In this document: piece after piece, positions 53,968 through 63,763 of the stretch
Layout of the letters: the number at the start of each line of letters is the position of its first letter
Position numbering within the stretch: position 1 is the stretch's first letter
Assembly (NCBI GenBank): GCA_030427505.1
Contig: JAUICH010000011.1
Location: 114,673 to 178,672 of the forward strand
Direction: 5' to 3'
DNA: 64,000 nucleotides
From: Verrucomicrobiia bacterium
Lineage (GTDB): Bacteria > Verrucomicrobiota > Verrucomicrobiia > Verrucomicrobiales > DEV007
Made by a program: the position numbers and the translations under genes
Notes under the pieces: model-generated
What the model saw: the letters and a program-made list of their open reading frames with translations, nothing else
Told to the model about the DNA's origin: nothing
Databases searched by the model: none

Positions 53968-56900
53968 ATGCGCCCGAGATCCCACTCCGTCCGGCCGGTG
54001 TTTACCGGTGTATTCACCGCTCTGTTCAGCTTTTTGTTGATGTTGCCCTACCCGGCCCAGGCGGAGGAGCCGAAACCGGTAAAGGTGCTCTACGTCGGCG
54101 GCGGCTGTTGCCACGACTACGAGGTGCAGAAAGAGCTTATCAAGACCGGCCTGGAAGAACGGGCCCTGGCGGAGGTGACGGTGGTCGTCCAGGGCGGGGA
54201 TGCCACGGATTCCAAGATTCCCCTCTACGAAAGCGCCAGCTGGGCAGAGGGCTATGATGTGGTGATCCATCACGAGTGCTTTGCCGCCGTGAAGGAAAAA
54301 GAGTGGGTGGACAACATCCTGAAGCCGCACCGGGACGGGCTGCCCGCCGTGGTCGTCCACTGCGCCATGCACTGCTATCGCACGGGCGAGGATGACTGGT
54401 TCAAGTTCTGCGGCGTCACTTCGCGCCGTCACGGAAAGCACTACGGCCACGATGTGACCCCGGCCGCTCCGGAGCACCCCATCATGGAAGGCTTTCCCAA
54501 GGTCTGGCAGAACCCGGTGGGCGAACTCTACTGGATCGAGAAACTCTGGGACACGGCCACGCCCCTGGCGACCTCGAAGAACCAGGAGAACGGAAACCTG
54601 GAGACCTCGGTCTGGACCAACCTCTACGAGGGAAAAACGCGTGTCTTCGGCACCACGCTGGGGCATCACAACGAAACCGTGGCCTCGCCGGAATTTCTCA
54701 ATCTCCTGGCGCGGGGCACCCTGTGGGCGGCGGATAAACTGGATGAGGCCCACCTCAAGGTGCCCGAGCCCAAGCTCGTCCGCGTCAACCTTGCCCTGGG
54801 TCAGCCCGCCACGGCCTCCAGCGAAGAAACGAACAAGGGCAACCTCATCGCCAAGGCCTTCGACGGCGATCCCGGCACCCGCTGGTGCGCCGCCAACAGT
54901 TCCGCGCCCCAGTGGCTGGCGGTGGACCTGACAAAGCCACAAAAGGTGACCGGTGTTCGCCTGGACTGGGAGAGTAAAGGCAACGCCTACCGGCACACCA
55001 TCGAGGTCTCCGCCGACGGAAAGGAATGGAAAACCGCCGTGGATGCCGCGGACCAAGACAAACCCGGCGCGGTGGATCACGACTTCGAAGCGCCCGGCGC
55101 GCGCTTCGTGCGGGTGACTTTCCTGGGTAGTTCGGGCGGTGGCTGGGGCAGCATCCGCGAGTTTGAGGTTTATGGCGAGAAAACCGTGCCTGCCGGTTCC
55201 GGAACTCAGGCGGCTTCGGCGCTGACGGCCCAGGAAAAGGAATTGCTCGACACCATGAAGGTGCCCGAGGGCTTCGACGCCACGATCTTTTCCGCGCCGC
55301 CGCGCACGAATTACCCCACCTTCGTGAAGGCCACGGGCGCGGGCGACGTGTTTGTCAGCATCGACAAAAACGGGTCCCTGGCCCGCGATCCGCACCAGGG
55401 CTCCATCCAGCTCCTCCGCGACACGGACGGCGACGGCAAGGCGGACGTGGCGACCGCGTTCGTGGCCGACGTGGACGCGCCGCGCGGCCTGGAGTGGGAT
55501 GGCGAATGGCTCTACTGCGTGCACCCGCCGGACCTCTCCGCCTACCGCGACACGGATGGCGACGGGGTCGCTGACGAGTCCCGCGACCTGATCAAGGGCA
55601 TCGCGTTCGGCTACGAAGACCGGCCCGCGGACCACACCACCAACGGGACTACTCTCGGCGTCGATGGCTGGCTCTACATCGCGGGAGGCGATTTCGGTTT
55701 CATGCACGCCGTGGGGGCGGACGGCACCGAACTGGCCCGGCGGGGCGGCGGCGTCCTGCGCATCCGGCCGGACGGCAGCGGCCTCCACCAGTTCTCCATC
55801 GGCACGCGGAACATTTACAAGACGGCGGTGGGTCCCCTGCTGAACGCCTTTTCCCGTGACAACACGAATGACGGCGGCGGCTGGGACGTGCGCCTGCACC
55901 ATTTTACCGGGTTGGAGAATCACGGTTATCCCCAGCTCTACATGCACTTCAACGAGCAGATCGTCCAGCCGCTGGCGGACTTCGGCGGCGGCTCCGGCAC
56001 GGGCGCGCTGTTCCTGGCGGAGCCGGGTTTCCCCCGCGACACGGGACACAGCGTCCTGACGGTGGACTGGGGCAAGAATTTTGTGTATCGCCAGCTCCTC
56101 GAACCGGCGGGCGCGACCTTCAAGTCCGTCGATCAGGAGGAGTTCATCGGCGTCCCCCGCCCCACGGACATCGACGTGGACGGCAGCGGCCATCTTTTCG
56201 TGGCCAGTTGGAAAGACGGCCGTTTCAAGTACGATGGTGAGAACATCGGTTTCCTGGCCCGCGTCACGCCCCGGGGCGGCACCGGCGCCCCACCGTTCCC
56301 GAACCTGAAGAAAGCGAAGGACGGCGAATTGGTGGGCCTGTTAGGCTCGCCCAGTCTGAAGCGCCGCCTGCTGGCCCAGCAGGAACTCCTGCGCCGGGGC
56401 AATGCCGTATCATCCAAAGATCGCGAAGCGCTGGAAAAGAAGATCGCCGATCCGAAAGCCTGGCCCCTGGAATCCCGCGTGGCGGGCCTGTTCACGCTGG
56501 CCCAGCTATCCGCCGAAGCGGACCTGGCTCCGTACGCCCAAGATGCTGCGCTGCGGGAATTCGCCCTACGGGCCTTGGGCGACAGGAACCCCGACGCGGT
56601 CTCCGAAGACGCCCTCACCCCCTACCTGACCGGCAATGACCCGCGTGTCCGGCTACAGGCCCTCGTTTCCCTGGGCCGCTTGAACAAGACCGCCGCCGGC
56701 CCTGACATTCTGCCGCTGACTGCCGACCCCGATCCCGTCATCGCGCACACCGCTGTCCGCGTTCTGTCCAAGATCGAAGCGGACGACGCCTGCCTGGCTG
56801 AGGTGATGGCGGAAGGCTCCTATGCGGACGGCGCCCTCTACGCTCTCCAGGCCCGGCACACGCTAGAAGTGGTCACGGAACTCGGCAAGGCCCTGGACTC

Positions 56901-58251
56901 CGTGAAGTCCACCGAGGTGCGCAAGGGCATCCTCCGTACCCTGGCCCGGCTCTACTACCAGGAAGGTCCGTGGGACGGCAGCAGCTGGGGCACCCGCCCG
57001 GACACCACCGGCCCCTACTACAACCGCGTGACCTGGGAAGGCAGCGAGGCGGTGGGCGCTCTATTGAAGAAAGCGCTCGGCAGTTCCGCCACGGACCAGA
57101 AGGACCTCTTCGCCGAGATGGCCCGCAACCAGATAGACCTGGATGACTCCCTGCCCACGGTACTCAGCCTGGCAGAAAAAGATCCCTCCGCCGAGCCGAC
57201 CCTGGTGGCGATGATGCTCAAGAAAGGCGAGACGCCAGAGCAGGCGGTGCCCGCCCTGACCCGCATCGCGAATGCCGAAGACCGGCCCGGCGAGCTTCGC
57301 CTCGGCGCGGCGCAGGCGCTGGCCAACGCAAACTCCGACGCCGCCGCGAAGACCGCGCTGGAGATGATCGTGAAGGAAAATTCCATCGAAGCCATTCCCC
57401 ACGCACGGAACCACTTGAACGACGCGTTCTACGCCAACCACTATCATGAGAACCGCTACGAGTGGCTTATCGAAACAGCCCAGGGCGAAGACGACGCCCG
57501 CGGCGTGGTAGCCTACACCACCCTGGTTTTTCTACTGAACCAACCTAAGCTGGCCCCGGAAACGCGGGGTGAGGTGGAGAGGGCCATCGCCGCCGCCACG
57601 GAAGATAAGACGCTGCACCTGCGCCTGCTAAAGGGCATCCAGTCCTCCAAGCATCAGCCCTCCGCGCCACTTGTGATTGCCGCCGCGAAGTCGGAAGACA
57701 AAGACATTCGCAAGGCCGCCGAACGGGCCGCCGGTTCCCTGAAGATCGACCTGAAAGCCGCCGCCAGCAACGAACCGAAGATCGCGGTGATGAAGCCGGA
57801 AGACGTGGTGGCCGCCGTCCTGAAAGTGCCGGGCGATCCGGCGCTGGGCGAAGCGCTCTTTACCCGCCAGACCTGCGTCACCTGCCACACGGTGGACCCG
57901 GACGAGCCGCTGAAGGGACCTTTCCTGGGCAACATCACGTCCATCTACCAGCGCAAGGAATTGGCCGAAGCCGTCCTGAACCCCGGCGCGACGATTGCCC
58001 AGGGCTTTGCCACGAATGTCATCCAGACCAAGGACGGCCAGACTTACCTGGGCTTTGTCTCCAAAGAAAGCGCGGATCAGGTGGAACTGCGCGACATTAC
58101 CGGAAACGTAAACGTGATCGACGTTGCCAACATCAAGGAACGCACCGTGACGGAGATTTCCGTCATGCCACCCGGGCTGGCCGCGACGCTCACGGTCAAG
58201 GAGTTCGCGTCGCTGCTCGCCTACCTGGAGTCCCTGAACAAGGCACAGTGA
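53968..58251 (+). CDS. ThuA, discoidin, PVC-type haem-binding propeller, HEAT and cytochrome c fusion protein
   Basis: The product has 1427 aa with a signal peptide (about 1-32). Domain order: ThuA-like (35-270; VKVLYVGGGCCHDYEV, VIHHECFAAV, VVVHCAMHCY, FGTTLGHHNET); F5/8 type C/discoidin (270-410; TASSEETNKGNL, WLAVDLTKPQKV, FVRVTFLG); PVC-type dehydrogenase propeller (425-785; DTDGDGKADV, HTTNGTTLGVDGWLYI); HEAT repeats (790-1250); cytochrome c with C1303-x-x-C1306-H1307 and SVMPPG. ThuA is linked to trehalose use, discoidin to sugar binding, and the PVC domain to oxidation. Probably periplasmic. Combining all in one chain is rare. Confidence 0.9.
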   Translation: MRPRSHSVRPVFTGVFTALFSFLLMLPYPAQAEEPKPVKVLYVGGGCCHDYEVQKELIKTGLEERALAEVTVVVQGGDATDSKIPLYESASWAEGYDVVIHHECFAAVKEKEWVDNILKPHRDGLPAVVVHCAMHCYRTGEDDWFKFCGVTSRRHGKHYGHDVTPAAPEHPIMEGFPKVWQNPVGELYWIEKLWDTATPLATSKNQENGNLETSVWTNLYEGKTRVFGTTLGHHNETVASPEFLNLLARGTLWAADKLDEAHLKVPEPKLVRVNLALGQPATASSEETNKGNLIAKAFDGDPGTRWCAANSSAPQWLAVDLTKPQKVTGVRLDWESKGNAYRHTIEVSADGKEWKTAVDAADQDKPGAVDHDFEAPGARFVRVTFLGSSGGGWGSIREFEVYGEKTVPAGSGTQAASALTAQEKELLDTMKVPEGFDATIFSAPPRTNYPTFVKATGAGDVFVSIDKNGSLARDPHQGSIQLLRDTDGDGKADVATAFVADVDAPRGLEWDGEWLYCVHPPDLSAYRDTDGDGVADESRDLIKGIAFGYEDRPADHTTNGTTLGVDGWLYIAGGDFGFMHAVGADGTELARRGGGVLRIRPDGSGLHQFSIGTRNIYKTAVGPLLNAFSRDNTNDGGGWDVRLHHFTGLENHGYPQLYMHFNEQIVQPLADFGGGSGTGALFLAEPGFPRDTGHSVLTVDWGKNFVYRQLLEPAGATFKSVDQEEFIGVPRPTDIDVDGSGHLFVASWKDGRFKYDGENIGFLARVTPRGGTGAPPFPNLKKAKDGELVGLLGSPSLKRRLLAQQELLRRGNAVSSKDREALEKKIADPKAWPLESRVAGLFTLAQLSAEADLAPYAQDAALREFALRALGDRNPDAVSEDALTPYLTGNDPRVRLQALVSLGRLNKTAAGPDILPLTADPDPVIAHTAVRVLSKIEADDACLAEVMAEGSYADGALYALQARHTLEVVTELGKALDSVKSTEVRKGILRTLARLYYQEGPWDGSSWGTRPDTTGPYYNRVTWEGSEAVGALLKKALGSSATDQKDLFAEMARNQIDLDDSLPTVLSLAEKDPSAEPTLVAMMLKKGETPEQAVPALTRIANAEDRPGELRLGAAQALANANSDAAAKTALEMIVKENSIEAIPHARNHLNDAFYANHYHENRYEWLIETAQGEDDARGVVAYTTLVFLLNQPKLAPETRGEVERAIAAATEDKTLHLRLLKGIQSSKHQPSAPLVIAAAKSEDKDIRKAAERAAGSLKIDLKAAASNEPKIAVMKPEDVVAAVLKVPGDPALGEALFTRQTCVTCHTVDPDEPLKGPFLGNITSIYQRKELAEAVLNPGATIAQGFATNVIQTKDGQTYLGFVSKESADQVELRDITGNVNVIDVANIKERTVTEISVMPPGLAATLTVKEFASLLAYLESLNKAQ

Positions 58252-58668
58252 TTTCTGATGGGTTTGTTAGGGAAATCCCGCGGAACGGCGAGCACATAAG
58301 CAAGCAAGGTCCGCCATCGGTTAAACTAACAGAACCACCCCATACCTAACGGGGAAGCGAAGCTTCCTTGGAGTGCGGTGATCGTAATCACCGCTTTGCA
58401 ACACGCAGCCGGAGGCACGGTTGGGGCGGAGAACCACTGATCGGAGAAAACGAACGCCTTCTCCCCCGCCACGCCTCCGGCTACCCTCCCCAGAGCGCTG
58501 AAAAAAATTCGGCGCGCTCAAGAGAAGTTTCGCTTCCCCGGAAGATTTTAGATCTGACGAGACCTTTCCACCCAAGTGGCGATTATCAGCTGGATTGAAG
58601 ACCTGGATCTTGTGCCACAGCCGGACCAGACAGAAATCCGGAATCACTGAACAAGGCGCCGTGATGGC
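58252..58668. other. 417-bp convergent gap with a REPIN-like element
   Basis: The giant cytochrome gene (plus) and the PEGA/FGE gene (minus) end here. Apart from the REPIN at about 58345-58550 no gene is supported; short plus- and minus-strand frames in it lack features. Confidence 0.55.
58345..58550. repeat. REPIN-like inverted repeat
   Basis: The left end reads GGGGAAGCGAAGCTTCCTTGG then GTGCGGTGAT-CGTA-ATCACCGCTTTGC, a hairpin of eight pairs. The right end, complemented, begins CCGGGGAAGCGAAACTTCTC and carries a decayed hairpin. It is the same family as the pair at 52741, with the same TTGGAGTGCG/TTGGACTGCG core. Confidence 0.68.
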
Positions 58669-60792
58669 TTAGTTCTCCGGCAACAGGACCACGCGGAAGC
58701 CCGCGTCGCGGCGGCTGTCATCGGAAGGCGGCGCCGCGAGGCGGTAGCCGACGTCCAGGTCATATTTGGACGAGCGGTTCCAGGCGCCACCGCGCAGGAT
58801 TTTCCGTTCCGTTCCCGCCCAGTCGCGATTGACGGGCGCACCCGCGTTTTCCGCCCGGCGGAGGATCTCCAGGGTGTACCAGTTTTCGCACCACTCCCAA
58901 ACATTGCCCCGCGTGTTGTAGAGGCCGTATTGATTCGGCTGACCGGACCTTACCGGGCTGGTGCTCTTCTGCTCCACAGCGGCGCTGTTGATGGAATCTT
59001 CCAGCTTCGCGTCGCCCACAAAGAAGCTCCACTCTTCATCGCTGGGCAGGGAGTAAGCATAGCCCGGGGGGACCAGTCCGGCGGCGCGTTCCTCCACCGT
59101 CAGCCGCTGACAAAAATGGTCCGCCTGGTACCAGGACACGCTGTCCACCGGCAGGTCTTTCCCTTTGAACTGGCTCGGGTTGTTGCTCAGCAAACCGCGG
59201 TCATTCACAATGATGGCCTCGTAAACGCCCTGGCTGACCTCTTCGGCCGCCACCCAGCCTTTTAGCCCCTCCACCCAGCGCATTTCCTGGCCCTGGCCGT
59301 TGGTGAAGTGCTGACCGATGCGCGGAGTGGGCTCGAACTTCAGCCGGGTGTTGAACTCCAGGGTCTGGCCGGGATTCACGGTTCCGGCCACGATGGCGGG
59401 CTGGTAGCGTTCCTTGGACACCGTGTAGCGATATTCCCCCGGCCGCACCACGGGCTGACGCAATGGCGTCTTTCCGACGGGTTCGCCGTTCACAAACACG
59501 TCGGCTCCCGGAGGATCGCTGGAAATGGAGACGGACCCGTAGTCGAAGGAAAATTTCGCTTCGTTTTCGCGGGAGGAGCGCACGGAAATCATGGACTCGG
59601 CAAAGCCCAGCGATTCGTGCCGGGCTTCCATGTCATAGTCGCCCTCTGGCATTTCCCATTGGAAAGGCGTGGTGTCATCCGTGGCGCCCACCCGGTCTCC
59701 GTCCATGTAAACGGCCGCGCCGGGAGGATCGCTCTGGAAGGTGACGAGGCCCCGCTTCCAGGCAAAGTCCAGCTTCTGTTCCTTGCCACCCGCCACATCC
59801 ACGGTGCGGCGGATCGAGGGCCAGTCTCCCTGACGGAGTTCCAGGTAAACGCGCCCCGCCGGCAAGTCGCTCAGGCTGATGGGCGTCTCGCCCACCAGAC
59901 GGGAGTTCTCCTTCAAACTGGTTCGCAGCCAGACCTCCGCCCCCGCCGGATCGCTCGTAATCTGCAGCCCGCCACGTGCAAAAACGTGGGAGACGCTGGT
60001 CTCGCGATTGTGCTGGACCTCCACGGTCCGGGTAAAGGCCGGCCAGTCGTCCCGCGTCATCACCACCTTGTAGGCCCCCGGCGGCAGACCGTTCAGATCC
60101 GCCGGGGTTTTGCCTTCGAGGACCAGCTTGGCATCGTCCTCTTTGTCCGCTGCGTAAAGCTCGAAGGGGACGTCTTCCGGCTCGCTGGAGATGCTCAACA
60201 TTCCCGCGCTTTTCACGAGGGTCACCTTACCCGCGTCGCGAACCTCCTCCGCGTCCACCTTTATCTCCCGCCGCACGGGTTCGTATCCCTCCAGGGAGAC
60301 TTCCACGGAATATTTCCCAAAGGGCAGTCCCGTGAACTCCGCCGGTGACTGCTGGGGCGGCTGATCCGCCACCGTCACCGTGGCGCCGGCCGGGTCCGTG
60401 GTCAGGGCGAAGCCGCCCCGCGCCTTGTTCAGATTTTGCTCGATCAGCGGCAGCGTCACCTTCGCCTCGGCGTTGGAGCCGTCCACCTCCAACACGGAAC
60501 GGTAGAGGTTCCCGGCTTTCAGCCAGTCCCGCTCCGCCACGCGCACCCGGGCTTCCGCGAGCAGCTTTTCCACCTGGGCCGCTTCCTTCGCGCTCAAGGC
60601 CGGTTCATTTTGCGAAGCCTGCGCGGTCTTCGGATCTGTTCCATTCTGGCCCCTCGAATAGCCCATGTAAAAGGCCATCAAGCAGCCGAGCACGGCGATC
60701 AAGATGGCCGCCGCGACGGACCACGGCAAAAGACTCTTCTTCGGCCGGACATGGTGCCGCCGTGGTGGCAGAAGAATGCGTTCGGTTTTCAT
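58669..60792 (-). CDS. PEGA-repeat protein with degenerate formylglycine-generating-enzyme fold
   Basis: The product has 707 aa from the ATG at 60792 (MKTERILL). One membrane helix lies at about 20-42 (LLPWSVAAAILIAVLGCLMA). Five or so PEGA repeats follow (TTDPAGATVTVADQPP, SVEVSLEGYEPV, SSEPEDVPFELY, TSDPAGAEVWL, QSDPPGAAVYMDG, SSDPPGADVFVNG). The C-terminal 200 residues are FGE-sulfatase-like (WVEGLKGWVAAEEVSQGVYEAI, LPVDSVSWYQADHFCQRL, YALPSDEEWSFF-type segment, ILRGGAWNRSS, DAGFRVVL). The catalytic Cys pair of true FGE, normally before RYRCAAR, is replaced (YRLAAP). So it probably binds or modifies something other than a sulfatase Cys. Predicted single-pass, outer face. Confidence 0.85.
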   Translation of the reverse strand: MKTERILLPPRRHHVRPKKSLLPWSVAAAILIAVLGCLMAFYMGYSRGQNGTDPKTAQASQNEPALSAKEAAQVEKLLAEARVRVAERDWLKAGNLYRSVLEVDGSNAEAKVTLPLIEQNLNKARGGFALTTDPAGATVTVADQPPQQSPAEFTGLPFGKYSVEVSLEGYEPVRREIKVDAEEVRDAGKVTLVKSAGMLSISSEPEDVPFELYAADKEDDAKLVLEGKTPADLNGLPPGAYKVVMTRDDWPAFTRTVEVQHNRETSVSHVFARGGLQITSDPAGAEVWLRTSLKENSRLVGETPISLSDLPAGRVYLELRQGDWPSIRRTVDVAGGKEQKLDFAWKRGLVTFQSDPPGAAVYMDGDRVGATDDTTPFQWEMPEGDYDMEARHESLGFAESMISVRSSRENEAKFSFDYGSVSISSDPPGADVFVNGEPVGKTPLRQPVVRPGEYRYTVSKERYQPAIVAGTVNPGQTLEFNTRLKFEPTPRIGQHFTNGQGQEMRWVEGLKGWVAAEEVSQGVYEAIIVNDRGLLSNNPSQFKGKDLPVDSVSWYQADHFCQRLTVEERAAGLVPPGYAYSLPSDEEWSFFVGDAKLEDSINSAAVEQKSTSPVRSGQPNQYGLYNTRGNVWEWCENWYTLEILRRAENAGAPVNRDWAGTERKILRGGAWNRSSKYDLDVGYRLAAPPSDDSRRDAGFRVVLLPEN

Positions 60793-61175
60793 TGCGACCA
60801 GATTGACCAGGCAGCCCTCCCCGGCTGCCCCAGGCAGATTTCTGCCCCGAACCAAACAGGGGTGGCGATCCCCGCTCAATTCATCACCTATTCATCTTGA
60901 ACCGTCTTTGACAATTTTTACTTAAAATCGTTCTAAAAAGCCGCTTATGGAAGGATGCCGCTGACCGCCGTTAATTTTCTCCGGTCTAACGCAATTCTCG
61001 TACCTTCCCTCTGAAATCCCCTCTACTACAAATTCTATTGTCCCGAAACGCGCCAGCCGTGACACCCGATTCCCCCCCTTTAGGCAACTTTAGCGGTGAA
61101 GATCGGACGGCCCAAGAAAAGAATCCTGGATTTGATCCGGTCAATTTTCCAGCGTGCCGGTCTTTGAAAGAATTT
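60793..61175. other. 383-bp divergent intergenic region
   Basis: The region lies between the PEGA/FGE gene and the small membrane protein and is AT-rich in the middle. A promoter-like pair is given separately. No gene is supported; one longer frame reading into the membrane protein has no Shine-Dalgarno or signal. Confidence 0.5.
60908..60937 (+). promoter_or_regulatory. candidate sigma-70 promoter for the small membrane protein
   Basis: TTGACA at 60908-60913 is followed after 18 bp by TCTAAA at 60932-60937, a four-of-six match to the -10 box. It would start a transcript about 230 nt upstream of the gene at 61176. Unproven. Confidence 0.35.
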
Positions 61176-61475
61176 ATGAAAACCATGAAAATCCCCCTCC
61201 ATCGCACCGTGCCCTATTTTGTTCTTTTCCTGATTTTTCTGATTTTGCTAGATGTGGTGGGCCGGGAGGGGATGATCCTCAAATACGCCCTGGAGGCCGC
61301 CATCAGCGCGGCGGGCTGGTTCGTTTCTTACCGGTCTTTTCGAAAGACCGGCAAGCGCTGGCTGCTGGCGGCGCAGGTGTTTTTCGCGGTGGCGTTCTTC
61401 CTGGCGCTTATCCTGGCCGCGGACTTGCACTTGAGGCCGGGCGCCTACCCGGCTCCCTTTCCGGCCTCGGAATGA
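61176..61475 (+). CDS. small integral membrane protein
   Basis: The product has 99 aa from the ATG at 61176 (MKTMKIPLHR); a longer frame from 61038 adds a polar, non-homologous-looking 46 residues and is not preferred. Three likely membrane segments: about 12-27 (YFVLFLIFLILLDVVG), 36-51 and 63-82 (LLAAQVFFAVAFFLALILAA). Two short charged loops, one with SYRSFRKTGKRW. No known family recognised. It is between the divergent PEGA gene and the DUF4838 gene (154 bp downstream). Function unknown. Confidence 0.6.
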   Translation: MKTMKIPLHRTVPYFVLFLIFLILLDVVGREGMILKYALEAAISAAGWFVSYRSFRKTGKRWLLAAQVFFAVAFFLALILAADLHLRPGAYPAPFPASE

Positions 61476-61629
61476 CAGGTACGCACACGCGTCCCCGCAA
61501 AGTCTGGACGCCGTTTGCAAAGCTCTGTCATCGTTAGACACGGCACGCCCTGCATGGCTTGACCGGCCCGGCACTGGAGCGTCTTGCCCCCTTCCCCCCG
61601 CCCTTGCTCTACTCCCCAACCAGATCGAC

Positions 61630-63666
61630 ATGCCCCCTCGTCCCTCCCTGCCCGCCTCTCTCTGTATCGCGTTTCTCACCCTGATTTTGACCCTGGCTCC
61701 GCCCTCCCTCTGGGCGGACGTGGTTCTGGTGGACACGGAGGCGGGCGTTGCGCCCGCGCCGATTTACCTCTATCCGGGAGCTCCGCCCCGGACGCGGGAC
61801 GCGGCGGTCACGCTGGCGGACTACCTGGAGAAAATCTGCGGCGCCCGGCCCGAGCTGATCGAAAGCGCTCCCACCTCCCTGCCAGAGCGGGCCCTCTGGG
61901 TGGGCTATCAGCCGGGACTGGAGAAGGTGTTTCCCGGCCTGGATTTCGACTTTCAGTTCCCGGAAGAAACGCTCATCGCGGCGAATGAGCGCTACCTGGT
62001 CATCGCCGGGCGGGACCGCTGGGACCCGGACCACATGGAGGCCAGGGGCCGGCTGGCGGACATTACCGGGCGGCAGCAGGAATACGGCACGGCCAACGCG
62101 GTCTACACCTTCCTCCAGGACCAGCTGGGGGTGCGCTGGCTCTGGCCGGGCGAGAAGGGTGAAGACGTGCCGGAGGCCAGGCGCCTGGCCTTCGCCCCTT
62201 TCGAACAGCGCTACCATCCTCAGATCCGGGCGCGGAGCGGCATGCTGGTGCGTCTCTCCCTGGGCGACACCAAGGAGGGCCCGGACGAACTCTGGGCCCG
62301 CTACCAGCGGGTGCAACTGGACTCCCTGGAGCTGGACGGCGGCCACGGTTTTGGCGACTGGTGGGACCTCTACCACGAGACCCACCCGGACTACTTCGCC
62401 CTCCAGCCGGACGGTACCCGCAGCGGCTTCCCCGGCGGGCACAACGCCAAGCTCTGCGAAACGAACCCCGCCGTGTGGGAGCAGTGGCTGGAGAACGTGG
62501 CGGAAAGGCGGAAGGCAGACCCCACCCTCCACGTCTTCAACGTCTCTGAGAACGACAGCTGGGCCTCCGGGTTCTGCGTCTGCGAAAAGTGCCAGGCCTG
62601 GGACAACCCGGACGCGGAGACCGGCACCTTTCACTGGAAAGGGGTGACGGAAGACCGGCCCGTGCTGTCCGACCGGCAGGTGACCTTCGCCAATCACCTG
62701 GCCCGGATGCTGAAGGAGCGCTTCCCCGGCCAGGACCTGTATGTCCAGCTGCATGCCTACGGCTTCTCCCGCCCCGCACCGGTCGCGGCGGTGCCGGATG
62801 ACAATGTCATCATCTCCAGCGTGTCGAACTTCCACTTGCGGGGAGACGGCGTGGGCGACGACCGGACCCTGGCCATGAAGCAGTTCGGCGACTGGGGCGA
62901 AAAAGCTTCCCTCCTGGCCTGGCGTCCCAACCTGGGCAGCGCGGCGGGCCACGGCTGGGGCCTGCCGGACGTGGCCATGACGCAGGCGGCGGAAGATCTC
63001 CGCTTCGTGGCGGACCGGCACTGCATGGGCCTCTTCTTTGACATGCTCTGGCTCCACTGGTCCACGCAGGGCCCGCACTACTATGCCCTGGCCCACCTGG
63101 CCTGGAACCCCTACACGGACGTGGAAGCGCTCATGGACGACTACTACCAGCGCGGCTTCGGCCCCGCCGCCGCCGAAGTGAAGGCCTACTGGCGGCTCTG
63201 GGAAAAAGCGCGGACGGATTTCGTGGCGGAGGCGCGCAACCGGCAGCGGATCTACGGGTCGCCCCAGACCTATACGCCCGAACTGCTCGGCCAGGCCCAG
63301 GCGCTGCTGGAGGCGGCCAACGCCAAGCTGGACGCCGCCGGCGCCCCGCCCAAATACCGGGACCGCGTGGCCTTTGTGCAATGCGGCCTGGACTACAGCC
63401 GCATGGTGCTGGACACCCGCCGCTGGATGCAGACCTACGAGTCCTCCAAAGGCAAAGAAAAACAGGCCGCCGCGGCCGAGGTCCTGGCCAACTGGAAGAT
63501 GGCGGCCAAAATGAAAGCCACCTTCCCCGAGTTCGCCATCAACTGGGTCTACGTCTTTAACCAGCCAAACTCCAAACGGATGCTGGGCCTGCACCCGAAG
63601 TACCCCCTGAGCGGCCGCACCAAGCGGGAGTCCGAAGAGACGGTGGACGGGGACGGGCTGGAGTAG
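61630..63666 (+). CDS. DUF4838 domain-containing exported protein
   Basis: The product has 678 aa with a signal peptide (residues 1-30). It matches the DUF4838 family: a N-terminal beta-sandwich/hexosaminidase-like domain (APIYLYPGAPPRTRDAAV, LADYLEKICG, GTANAVYTFLQDQLGVRWLWPG), then a TIM-barrel-like part with HPDYFALQPDGTR, VFNVSENDSWASGFCVCEKCQAWD (Cys cluster that may bind a metal), and VIISSVSNFHLRGDG. Such proteins are related to glycoside hydrolases and are thought to act on polysaccharides, but activity is unproven. It is the last gene of the window, 97 bp before the repeated element B. Confidence 0.88.
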   Translation: MPPRPSLPASLCIAFLTLILTLAPPSLWADVVLVDTEAGVAPAPIYLYPGAPPRTRDAAVTLADYLEKICGARPELIESAPTSLPERALWVGYQPGLEKVFPGLDFDFQFPEETLIAANERYLVIAGRDRWDPDHMEARGRLADITGRQQEYGTANAVYTFLQDQLGVRWLWPGEKGEDVPEARRLAFAPFEQRYHPQIRARSGMLVRLSLGDTKEGPDELWARYQRVQLDSLELDGGHGFGDWWDLYHETHPDYFALQPDGTRSGFPGGHNAKLCETNPAVWEQWLENVAERRKADPTLHVFNVSENDSWASGFCVCEKCQAWDNPDAETGTFHWKGVTEDRPVLSDRQVTFANHLARMLKERFPGQDLYVQLHAYGFSRPAPVAAVPDDNVIISSVSNFHLRGDGVGDDRTLAMKQFGDWGEKASLLAWRPNLGSAAGHGWGLPDVAMTQAAEDLRFVADRHCMGLFFDMLWLHWSTQGPHYYALAHLAWNPYTDVEALMDDYYQRGFGPAAAEVKAYWRLWEKARTDFVAEARNRQRIYGSPQTYTPELLGQAQALLEAANAKLDAAGAPPKYRDRVAFVQCGLDYSRMVLDTRRWMQTYESSKGKEKQAAAAEVLANWKMAAKMKATFPEFAINWVYVFNQPNSKRMLGLHPKYPLSGRTKRESEETVDGDGLE

Positions 63667-63763
63667 GGACGGAGACCCTGTGCCTCGTGGGGCGTCAATA
63701 AGGCGGCGGAAGCCGCTAACCTATCCTGGCAAGCCAGCGCACCCATCATTCCGCAATACTTTA
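63667..63763. other. short spacer before the second copy of element B
   Basis: It contains only GCGGC-GGAA-GCCGC, a small hairpin near 63700-63720 without a T-run, possibly a weak transcript end for the DUF4838 gene. Confidence 0.35.

Noticed and set aside
61609..63594. A 661-aa minus-strand open frame
   Set aside because: Antisense to the DUF4838 gene, with no known domain and no signal; shadow frame.
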